NCBI RefSeq assembly: GCF_001649575.2
Contig: NC_051433.1
Location: forward strand, 24,979,395 to 25,043,394
DNA: 64,000 nucleotides
Direction: 5' to 3'
Source: Kryptolebias marmoratus
Lineage: Eukaryota; Chordata; Actinopteri; Cyprinodontiformes; Rivulidae
Under the pieces are notes generated by a model. That model was given only the letters and a program-made list of their open reading frames with translations, made no database searches and was not told the DNA's origin. The translations under genes and the position numbers were made by a program. Shown here piece by piece: positions 33,510 through 42,665 of this stretch. Position 1 is the first letter of the stretch; each line of letters starts with the position of its first letter.

Positions 33510-33559
33510 GGAGGAGAGATGGTGGATGACGATCTGAAGAAGGCACGGCAGACGAGACG

Positions 33560-34020
33560 ACGGAGGTCCAGACCGAGGCGGCTGATGGCCCAGGCGAGGC
33601 AGGAGCTGAAGTATAGGCAGATGGGGGGCGGCCCCTGCGGCACTTAGCCGATGAAGCGGAGGTTTTGCGAGTCCGTTTTCCGCTGGTGGAAGTTTGAGGA
33701 GGTGGAGAAGACAGAGGGAGAGACGGTGAGGAACCGCTGTATGGCAGGAGGGTGGCGAGTGAGGCGATTTGAGACATTCTGAGCCCGGAGCTAGGAGATA
33801 TCCCCTTAGACCGGAGAAGCGAGAGGGGGGACTGCGGATCCGAGTAGGCTGCCAAACGGACGCTTCGACGAACTGGTAGAGGGACAGAAGGGCCAGGGTC
33901 CTCGAAAAGAAGGCCCGGAGGCCCGGTTTGGTTATCTGACTCGAAGTCAGACATTTTTTGACTTGTGCACCGGTTTGTTGAAGTTCGATTGAAGTTCGGC
34001 CGGTGAACGGATAGGGCCAT
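33560..34020 (-). pseudogene. Gag-like N-terminal fragment of the DIRS/Ngaro-type element
   Basis: The open frame from 34020 starts MALSVHRPNF, which is conserved in the deletion copy at 769-1233. An alternative ATG at 33954 gives MSDFESDNQTG. The protein is Ser/Pro/Arg-rich with no zinc knuckle visible. After about 33560 the frame only shadows the RT frame, so the gag region is probably joined by an internal deletion to the RT C-terminal part. The true upstream start may be the terminal ATG at 34240 (MKPRRKFRLEDLLQP), but that frame stops after 43 codons here. Confidence 0.55.
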
Positions 34021-34049
34021 GATGGAGGTCCTTTTGAACGAAGGCTTGC

Positions 34050-34180
34050 TCGCTGATTGGATAAGCTGGAGGCGCGGTCGGATGATGATTGGATAAGCTG
34101 GAGGCGCGTCAGATGCTGATGGGCTGAGATGGAGGTGCGGTCTGATGCTGATGGGCTGGAATGGAGGTGCTCGACGCAGT
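34050..34180. repeat. ~33 bp tandem repeat, four units, near the element's 5' end
   Basis: Four head-to-tail units built on gctgat(t/g)gg...ctggaggcgcg. The deletion copy near 1077-1180 has three. Confidence 0.65.
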
Positions 34181-34241
34181 GCTTAGATGCAGGTAAGGCT
34201 GAAGCAGGTCTTCCAGTCTGAATTTACGCCTAGGCTTCATT

Positions 34242-34956
34242 ATAGGATGTTGTATGGGTGAGTTTCTATTTACTTGAATGCTTTTCTAAGTGTTTTTAGA
34301 GCTGTTGGACTGCAGCTATGGGTCACTGTCAGATATAACCTGTTGTCAATCACAGAAGTGTGAAATTTATATACTTATTATATTCACCTAATTAAACACA
34401 GCAGTGAAGTTACATTCACAGTGAAGCTTTGTAGAAGCTAGTCTTAGTCTTTGCTCTGACACTGAGCTCTGTGAAGTCACTCATCATTTTGCTCTTTCAT
34501 TTCTCTTACATCAAGTCTGTAAGGTAGTTAAGAATATATGGACCTAAACCAAAAAAGAAGCAACTTAAATGGCACTGACACGTTAATGTCAAAATATTAT
34601 GGTTCAGGTGTCTGAATGTATTGCCATTATTACAGAAACATCATCAGACCTGCTGATGTCCTGTTTGTTGCTCACTGACAGCTTTCTGTGACATGGCAGT
34701 GTGTGCCTCTGCATACAGTTCGAGTAACTGACATCCAATTGCAAACATTTTGATATACGCATTTTACACCAACCGTAAACAGAGGCTGCAAAGCTGACCA
34801 CATGCAGTGAAATTGCCTGAAACACATTCAAAACGTTTTTGATAAATCAAATGTGAACAGGGTCTAAGGGGCTACCCTTGAATCGAATATTATGGTGTAA
34901 TATCTCATGTGTTCTTGTGCGTCTTAAGAGTAAATTTAGAAACAATGTCATTGCCT
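34242..34956. other. AT-rich DNA, nothing recognised
   Basis: No supported gene or repeat between the DIRS-type element and the RTE LINE. Confidence 0.5.
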
Positions 34957-36452
34957 CATCCATCCATCCATCCATCCATCTTCTTCCGCTTATCCATGGT
35001 CGGGTTGCGGGGGCAGCAGCCTGAGCAGGGAGACCCAGATTTCCCTCTCCTCAGCCACTTGGGCTAGGTCCTCCGGGGGAATCCCAAGGCGTTCCCAGGC
35101 CAGCCAAGAAACATAGTCCCTCCAATGTGTCCTGGGTCTTCCTCTGGGCCTCCTACCGGCGGGATGTGCCCAGAACACCTCACTAGGGAGGTGTCCAGGA
35201 GGCATCTTAATAAAATGCCAGAGCGACCTCAAATGGCTCCTCTCGACGTGGAGAAGCAGCGGCTCTACTCTGAGTCCCTCCCGGATGATCGAGCTTCGCA
35301 CCCTATCTCTAAGGGAGAGCCCAGACATCCTGCGGAAAAAACTCATTTCAGCCGCTTGCATTCGCGATCTCGTTCTTTCGGTCACTACCCAAAGCTTGTG
35401 ACCATAGATGAGGGTAGGAACATAGATCGACCGGTAAATCGAGAGCTTCGCCTTTTGACTCAGCTCTCTCTTCACCACGACAGACCAGTACAGTGCCCGG
35501 TTCACTGCAGACGCTGCACCAATCCGCCTGTCGATCTCCCGCTCCATTTCTGAAATCATCTCCAACAAGACCCCAAGATACTTAAACTCCTCCACTTGGG
35601 GCAGGACATCTTCCCCGACGCGGAGAAGGCACTCTACCTTTTTCCGGCTCAAGACTATGGCCTCGGATTTGGAGGCACTGATCCTCATCCCAGCTGTGAA
35701 CCGCTCCAGCGAAAGCTGTAGATCATGGCCCAATGAAGCCAATAGAACCACATCATCTGCAAAAAGCAGAGATGCAATCCTAAGGTCACGAAAACGGATC
35801 CCCTCAACACCTTGGCTGCGTCTAGAAATTCTGTCCATAAACGTTATGAACAGAATCGGTGACAAAGGGCAACCTTGGCTGAGTCCAACTCTCACTGGAA
35901 ATGAATCTGACTTACTGCCGGCAATGCAGACCAAGCTCTGACATCGGTCATATAGGGACCTAACAGCCCATATCAAAAGGCCTGGTACCCCATACTCCTG
36001 GAGTACCCCCCACTGGATTCCTTGAGGAACACGGTTGAACACCTTCTCCAAGTCCACAAAACACATGTAGACCAGTTGGGCGAACTCCCATGCACCCTAA
36101 AGGATCCTGCTGAGGGTGTAGAGCTGGTCCAGTGTTCCACGACCAGGACGAAAACCACACTGCTCTTCCTGAATCCGAGGTTCGATTATCCAACGGACCC
36201 TCCTCTCCATAACCCCGAATAGACCTTACCAGGGAGGCTGAAGAGTGTGATCCCTATGTAGTTGGAATACACTCTCCAGTCCCCCTTTTTGAATAAGGGG
36301 ACCATCACCCCAGTCTGCCAATCCAAGGGAACTGCCTCCGATGTCCATGCAATATTGCAGAGTCGCATTAGCCAACACGACCCTACAACATCCAGAGTCT
36401 TAAGGTACTCCGGGCAAATCTCATCTACCCCCGGAGCCTAGCCACCGAGGAG
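34957..36452 (-). pseudogene. RTE/Rex3-like LINE, reverse transcriptase and C-terminal region
   Basis: On the minus strand it runs from about 36452 to a ggatg(gatg)n tail at 34957-34980, the tail type of Rex3/RTE elements. The 5' part is truncated (no endonuclease). Upstream pieces read APGVDEICPEYLKTL, then WQTGVMVPLFKKGDWR. From 36066 a 358-codon frame is open to 34990, with FVDLEKVFNRVP (RT motif A), VGLSQGCPLSPILF (motif B) and LLFADDVVLL (catalytic FADD, residues 102-105). It continues through EEFKYLGVLL and a basic C-terminal segment (GRRPRGRPRTHWRDYV). Inactivating changes include TAG stops at 36438-36440 and 36097-36099 plus a frameshift near 36190. It is relatively young, judged by the long surviving frame. 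Confidence 0.87.
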
Positions 36453-37110
36453 CTTTTTTTTTTTGGAGGGTGTCTGGTTTGAGAACTGTGGGATTTCATT
36501 TCTGTGTTGGAGCCATCTTCGGTGTGCACTAGGATGGTTGATAACATTAGTTTGAAGTGGGGTGATGAAAGTCAGCTCATCTAAGTCTGTGGCCATGTGC
36601 CCTACTGGAAAAAAGATGAGGAGAGATGAAAAGTCTTTGTGTCAAGTGGAGAACTTCAAGTATCTGGGAGTCTTGCTTATGATTAATGACAGGATGGAGC
36701 ATGAGATAAACCAACAAACTGGTACTTAATCTAAGGGCATTGTTCTGGTCTGTCAGTGTAAAGAAAGAGCAGAGCCAAAAGGGGAAGCACCCACCTTACA
36801 AGTTTCAATCAAGTTTGAATCATGAACAAAAGAATAAGATAAAAGTGGCTGAAATGAGCTCCTTACAAGTGGCTGGATTCAACTGTAGAGATAGGTTTCG
36901 GAACTCCATCATCTGGAGTTCAAAGCAAAGCCACTGGAGTCAGAACAGACTGCTTCTTTGACGTCTTCCTCTTGAGACTTCCTGGGCATGTTCCCATGGA
37001 TAAGCTGGAGAATGTCGGTAGTGTGAGGGTTGTCTGAATTTCACTCCTGGATCTGTAATCCAGTTAACACAATCTTTAATAAACAGAAAAGGATGGATGG
37101 ATAAATGGAT
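36453..37110 (+). pseudogene. Second RTE-like LINE relic, plus strand, heavily decayed
   Basis: Plus-strand reading gives VENFKYLGVLL at about 36645-36680, then pieces matching the same C-terminal order as the neighbouring minus-strand copy, with many stops and frameshifts. The catalytic FADD block appears deleted near 36520. It ends in ggatggatggat at 37090-37102, and the tail resumes at 39657-39677 beyond a nested insertion. It lies head to head with the minus-strand RTE copy. Confidence 0.75.
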
Positions 37111-37113
37111 TAC

Positions 37114-37580
37114 GGTGGCCCTGAAGTGCAAACCACAACAACATAAACGAAGCACACAAACAAAAAACAGAAACGCAACAACATTAACAAAGCACACAAA
37201 CAAAAAACAAAGCACACAAACATAAAGCGAAACACACAAACAAAAAACAGAAACACAATTACTTTAACAAACCAGAAAAGGTAGGTCCCAGTGGGAGACC
37301 TGAGAAATCGCTGATTGGACGACACCACATTTGAACCGGAAGTTTTTCTGGTTTTAGCACATTTGTTGAAAATATGAATGTTATCGGTAATCTTTTTTTG
37401 AAGCCTCTTGCCACAACTACTGCAAAAGTTCAACTCTTTTTACTACATGGTGCTGTGACTGTCTTCCCGTCTACCGAAACGTTGAAAAAGCAAAAGCCTA
37501 AACTTCTGGTTCAAAAGTTGTGTCGTCCAATCAGTGATTTCTCAGGTCTCCCACTGGGACCTACTTCTTCCGGTTTGTTA
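37114..37580. mobile_element. Palindromic foldback element, left terminus, core hairpin
   Basis: Starts GGTGGCCCTGAAGTGCAAAC. The first ~150 bp (acacaaacaaaaaacagaaa repeats) are the inverted complement of 39541-39653. Next comes an 81 bp arm (37265-37345, containing gtaggtcccagtgggagacc). It is repeated in inverse orientation at 37500-37580 around a 154 bp spacer. No reading frame belongs to it. With the right terminus at 39541-39653 the original element was about 580 bp and almost entirely palindromic. Confidence 0.85.
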
Positions 37581-39540
37581 ATAATAATAATAATAATAAT
37601 ACATTTTATTTCAAAGGCGCCTTTCTGGCACTCAAGGACACCGTACAAAGAACAAAATCAGCAGCAACAGAAAATAAGATGTAACAATCAAAAAAGTAAA
37701 TAAAGTAAATAAAAGTAAATAGATAAAACAAACAAGAAAAGACAATGTATCTATATAAAATCTATAAAAAATCAGGCAAACCAATTGTGTCAGGTGGAAA
37801 AAGCAGATCTAAAAAGGTGTGTTTTGAGTTCTGATTTGTATTGTGAGAATGACTTTATGTTTCTAATGTGAGGTGGTAACGAGTTCCAGAGTCGGGGAGC
37901 AGAGCGACTGAAGGCTCTGCTCCCCATGGTGGTGAGACGGGCGGAGGGGACAGTCAAAAGGATGGANNNNNNNNNNNNNNNNNNNNNNNNNNNNNNNNNN
38001 NNNNNNNNNNNNNNNNNNNNNNNNNNNNNNNNNNNNNNNNNNNNNNNNNNNNNNNNNNNNNNNNNNNNNNNNNNNNNNNNNNNNNNNNNNNNNNNNNNNN
38101 NNNNNNNNNNNNNNNNNNNNNNNNNNNNNNNNNNNNNNNNNNNNNNNNNNNNNNNNNNNNNNNNNNNNNNNNNNNNNNNNNNNNNNNNNNNNNNNNNNNN
38201 NNNNNNNNNNNNNNNNNNNNNNNNNNNNNNNNNNNNNNNNNNNNNNNNNNNNNNNNNNNNNNNNNNNNNNNNNNNNNNNNNNNNNNNNNNNNNNNNNNNN
38301 NNNNNNNNNNNNNNNNNNNNNNNNNNNNNNNNNNNNNNNNNNNNNNNNNNNNNNNNNNNNNNNNNNNNNNNNNNNNNNNNNNNNNNNNNNNNNNNNNNNN
38401 NNNNNNNNNNNNNNNNNNNNNNNNNNNNNNNNNNNNNNNNNNNNNNNNNNNNNNNNNNNNNNNNNNNNNNNNNNNNNNNNNNNNNNNNNNNNNNNNNNNN
38501 NNNNNNNNNNNNNNNNNNNNNNNNNNNNNNNNNNNNNNNNNNNNNNNNNNNNNNNNNNNNNNNNNNNNNNNNNNNNNNNNNNNNNNNNNNNNNNNNNNNN
38601 NNNNNNNNNNNNNNNNNNNNNNNNNNNNNNNNNNNNNNNNNNNNNNNNNNNNNNNNNNNNNNNNNNNNNNNNNNNNNNNNNNNNNNNNNNNNNNNNNNNN
38701 NNNNNNNNNNNNNNNNNNNNNNNNGGACAGAGCCCTGGGGAACTCCTGATGTGACAGATGAAGGCTCAGAAGTGAAGGTTTTGATCCGGATGAACTGAGT
38801 GCGGCAGGAGAGATATGATTTAAACCAGTTTAGAGGAGTCTGAGTGATACCAATAGAGGAAAGTCTGTTGAGTAGGGTGGCATGGCAGATGGTGTCAAAC
38901 GCTGCACTCAGGTCGAGGAGGATGAGGATGGACAGCAAGCCGGAGTCAGCTGCCAAGAGGAGGTCATTGGTGATTTTTATGAGGGCTGTTTCTGTACTGT
39001 GGAGGGGACGAAAACCAGACTGAAACAGTTCATACAGGTTGTTGTTGGATAGATAAGTGTGAAGTTGGGATGCTACTGTCTTTTCAAGAATCTTGGAGAT
39101 GAAAGGCAAGTTGGAGATAGGACGGAAATTATTGAGATTATGGTGATCAGCGCCAGGTTTTTTCAAGATAGGAGTTATGGCAGCAATTTTAAATGATGCA
39201 GGAACTGTTCCGGTGGAGAGAGAGGAGTGAATAATGGCAGAGATGAGAGGGAGTATAGATAGGGCACAGGCTTTAACCAGGACTGTTGGAAGAGGGTCGA
39301 GCAAACAGGTGGTCAACTTGGACTTGTTGATGAGGCTTGTGATTTCTGAAGTCGTCGGGAGCTCGAAGGAAGAGAAGGAGTGGGCTGGAGGAGAAAGTTC
39401 AAGAATAGGACAGGGGGAGGGTTGTGAGCTGAGATGCTGGTGGATCTTAACAATTTTACTGTCAAAAAATGACATGAGGGAATTACAAAATTGAGTTGAA
39501 CACAGATGTGAAGGTAGGGAGTCCGGGGCTTGGGTGATGT
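37581..39540 (-). pseudogene. L2/CR1-group LINE, 5'-truncated, inserted in the foldback element
   Basis: The minus-strand frame (stop at 37790) carries RT motifs in order: NNFRPISNLPFISKILEK, SGFRPLHSTETAL, LLDLSAAFDTI (catalytic motif A) and SGVPQGSV. The N gap 37967-38724 then removes the catalytic YxDD region. After the gap come RLWNSLPPHIRNIKS and LKTHLF, a C-terminal ending typical of fish L2-like LINEs. The 3' end carries an (att)n tail at 37581-37601. The 5' end is truncated at about 39540, so no endonuclease is present. The apparent ATG and first ~38 codons of the frame (to 39652) belong to the foldback element's inverted repeat, not to the LINE. Confidence 0.85.
37967..38724. other. 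Assembly gap (N), 758 bp
   Basis: Run of N inside the L2-like LINE. Confidence 1.
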
Positions 39541-39653
39541 TCTTGTAATTGCGTTTCTGTTTTTTGTTTTTGTGTTTCACTTTTTGTTTGTGTGCTTTGT
39601 TTTTTGTTTGTATGCTTCGATAATGTAGTTGTGGTTTGCACTTCAGGGCCACC
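39541..39653. mobile_element. Palindromic foldback element, right terminus
   Basis: Inverted complement of 37114-37260. It ends gtttgcacttcagggccacc and is followed by the ggatggatgg tail of the RTE relic in which it sits. Confidence 0.85.
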
Positions 39654-39679
39654 TTAATGGATGGATGGATGGATGGAAT

Positions 39680-40689
39680 AAATGTAATGCTTAAAAGTCT
39701 TACACAAAATGTTTTTCCACTACTCTTGTCAAAGAGCGAAAAAGCACACGTAAGCCTGTCTTAAATTAATTTTACTCTTTCAAAAAGGTACAAAAGCAAC
39801 AAAAGAAAGGCCTCATCTGTGATCACCTGTGTTTGTCCTTGTCAATAATCATTTTCTAATTTTATTTTGCATTTTTTTCAACTGAATACTAAGTTTCTTT
39901 ATTAACAGCTGATTTAAAACTTTTCCAAAACCCATCTTTTTTCCCCCTCATTTTTGAAGTTCCACTTTCTGAAAACTACTGCAGCGTACTATCTCCATGG
40001 AAACAAATACTTACCTTTTCACCTCTGGCTTCTTTGATGGCTGTTGTAAAAGCACCACTCCTGGAGCTCCAGTGTGGTAATGTCAAACTATGGAGAACAT
40101 GTAAAAATAAATTCTGCCACTTCTCACTGCTGCTGATAGGACTTCACAGCAGTATGTGAACTCCTTTGACAAGGGATGACATTTGCAGCAAAAGATGTTA
40201 ATTTATATGCAAGAGTTCTGCCACTGGCTTAAATACCTGTTTCTGCAGCTTCTTTGCCATTTCATTCGAGCCCCTTGTGACAGCTTCGGCAGAGTTTATC
40301 CTCTTTGTTGAAACCATGAAACTAAATTATGACGTTTTTGGCATGCAAACTATGGTGATATACACAGTGAGCTCATAGGTGATCTTTTGAGAACTTGTGG
40401 AATTCAAAATTGACTTGTGATGGGTGGGTTGTTGTATAGTCTATGTTTGTATGAGAAATTCAATAAAGTTCCCAATTTCTCATAATTACTATTACAATTT
40501 GAATCTCCAGAATTTATATATTTTTTGTTTGTTTGTTATTTATAGTAAGCCAGATCCTGGAAATTTCAGTTAAATGGCAAGAATGAAGTCCAAGTCATCA
40601 ACATGTTTGCAGTGCCAGTCATCAGAAAATTTTTTTAAAAAATCTGTCCAAAGAAGGAGATAGAATCCACTGATATCAAGACATAAATA
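39680..40689. other. AT-rich DNA, nothing recognised
   Basis: No supported gene or repeat family. Confidence 0.5.
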
Positions 40690-41110
40690 CTCCCCTCAAT
40701 GCACTTAGTGTTTCACTCCAAGTCCAAGACCCTAAGACTGTACACTGAAAGAAAGAAGGTGGCAGAGGACTAGAAAGCATCAGAGCCACTCTACAGGATG
40801 AAACAACCAAAATCCTGAAGTACATCAGGAAGAAAGCCCCCAATGGTGATCTGCTAAGTGAATGTTTCAGGCAGCAGAAACCCAATGTGGAAGAAGAGAA
40901 AGAGGAACCATCATGGAAGGACAAGCCCCTGCACGGCATGTAGATTGAGGAAGTGTCTGATATCGACAAATACTACCAGTGGCTAGAAAGGGCTGGACTT
41001 AAGGACAGCACAGAGGCACTAATCAAAGCAGCACAAGAGCAACAGAGACTGGGCTATACTATACCAGATAAGAACCAAGATGCAGGCTGTGTAAAGATGC
41101 CCCATAAGCC
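40690..41110 (+). pseudogene. Non-LTR retrotransposon relic, region upstream of a REL-type C terminus
   Basis: The plus strand reads LQDETTKILKYIRKKAPNGD, then WKDKPLHGM followed by a TAG, then DIDKYYQWLERAGLKDSTEA and LIKAAQEQ. I associate this order with the region between the RT and the C-terminal zinc finger/restriction-like endonuclease of R2/R4-type LINEs in fish. RT and endonuclease are both missing, and one stop and a frameshift are visible. It is a dead fragment and the clade assignment is tentative. Confidence 0.5.
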
Positions 41111-42300
41111 AGTCTATTGTAAATCTACTGAAAGATTTGTCAGCATTTGTTTCACTTGCATTGGTTTAAAAAGTTAAAATGTTATGTTGTATTTGATTCA
41201 AGATAATCTAGGTGCAGGAATATACCAGTTATGATCCCCAACAATATTTAATTGCACTTCCTTATGTCCATGATCCCAAGCTACACTCTGAAAACTTCTT
41301 GAGTCTTCCTGTTCATATTGTTTGTGCTTGGAGAGTCACAGAGAGGGCAGATTTGCCTCTGGCGTGCTCACAGCATCAGCCAAGAATCTGCTCATTATTC
41401 TTTCTGTACAACAAGTAGGGTCACCCCAATGAGATTGGCAGGCATGGACAACAGCCATAACCCACAGAGCCGAGACCAGACACCTGTCTGATCTACACGC
41501 ATGACTTTACAGTGGAACCTAGAATAACAGTAATTTTTGCCAAAAAATTACTATGGGACAACTTTACCTAGTTAGTTAAAGTGTTATAGAGCTGCTGTTC
41601 ATTTCATTTCAGTCAAAGCAAAACACTATATGCAGCAAATATCAAATATAATATGAAGTATCTGTTTGAGCACATACAATGAAAACACATTTTAAAAGAT
41701 TAGCTATCATTGCTTGTATCTTTCACCAATCACATGAGACTGTGTCAGTAATCAGTGTTCTTCAGATATGAATGCTATAAGGCAAGCACAAGCAATATAA
41801 ACACTTTAAATCCGACTCCTGAGAAACTCAACACCTATGAATCTTTTTCACTGATATCTCTATGATGATGACATGCTGAGTCGTGTTATCAAGGAAGATT
41901 TATGTTAGCATTTGAATATGATTGCCTCAAAAGACAGATTTGAATAAAAATGCCTTCCCAGGATGATTCACAAACATGTCACAAAGACTTTTTTTTCTAC
42001 TGGGATTTTAAAAAATCTTTCACCCACACAAAATTCCAAATAAATGTTTTAAAGCCTCCGCACTTCTGATCAAATGTTGGTTTGTCATCATCAAGTGGTG
42101 TTGGTCGTTCTGCCGCTTTTATCGCAAAACGTTTCTGAGATATAAATCACAGGCTGCCATATTGCTGTTGCCAAGTGATACAAATTGTTGCCCACACACA
42201 GTCATGCAAAGTGTAAATTACAGACCAGTGTTCTTGTATTGTACAACAAAGCACAAACACAGTCGGACACAAAGAAGTATACAATAAAATTTCTTGTTGA
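41111..42300. other. AT-rich DNA, nothing recognised
   Basis: No supported gene. Short open frames only. Confidence 0.5.
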
Positions 42301-42302
42301 AT

Positions 42303-42665
42303 TCATATATTTGATGCTGACAAACAAGCATTGGGAGGATGGGGGTTAGCATGTGCAGCATGCACACATGGCGACAGTGTGGTCAATACAAAGGTTTTGC
42401 CCACTTCTGCTGCAGGAGCTGCAAACTTTTCTTCTGCAGTCCCCACAGTCCTGACAGCTCCCCCATGCTCCTCATCTTCAAAGATGGTCCTGCAGCAGCA
42501 CCCTGCAGTTCTGTCACCATGGCTGTGGCAGTTGGGGTGCAGGGAAGACAGGTCCTCCTCGTTATGTGCCGGGTGACCAATGCCTCTCCCACCTCCCAAA
42601 TGTACAGTCTTTGCCTGTGGTGCTTGCCAAGAGGGCTCAATTGCTGTCCATAAGATAAAACGCAT
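42303..42665. other. GC-rich block open in several frames, unidentified
   Basis: About 360 bp of clearly higher GC than the flanks. It is open for 120 and 108 codons in two minus frames and 104 and 81 codons in two plus frames. High GC with few stops explains multi-frame openness, so none of these is good evidence of a protein. The minus frame starting near 42665 is the longest, and I do not recognise it. A decayed exon of a mobile-element or host gene is possible. Confidence 0.25.

Larger units (their letters stand above)
30274..34241 (-). mobile_element. DIRS/Ngaro-type tyrosine-recombinase retrotransposon
   Basis: On the minus strand the order is: 5' end at 34241, short gag-like frame, reverse transcriptase/RNase H, tyrosine recombinase, hairpin tandem array, 3' end at 30274. 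Both ends are defined by the short copy at 769-1233. RT/RH lies upstream of an overlapping recombinase frame, with no integrase or protease, as in the DIRS order. The RT lacks its N-terminal half and the 3' region contains an N gap, so the element is damaged although two frames remain open. I saw no clear inverted or split direct repeats, so DIRS versus Ngaro is not settled. Confidence 0.88.

Noticed and set aside
31523..33537. Secondary frames at 31523-31705, 32492-32890 and 33217-33537
   Set aside because: Shadows of the recombinase and RT/RNase H frames.
35125..35941. Plus-strand frames of 94-142 codons
   Set aside because: Antisense shadows of the RTE reverse transcriptase on the minus strand.
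37926..38798. 290-codon plus frame
   Set aside because: It crosses the 758 bp N gap and is antisense to the L2-like LINE.
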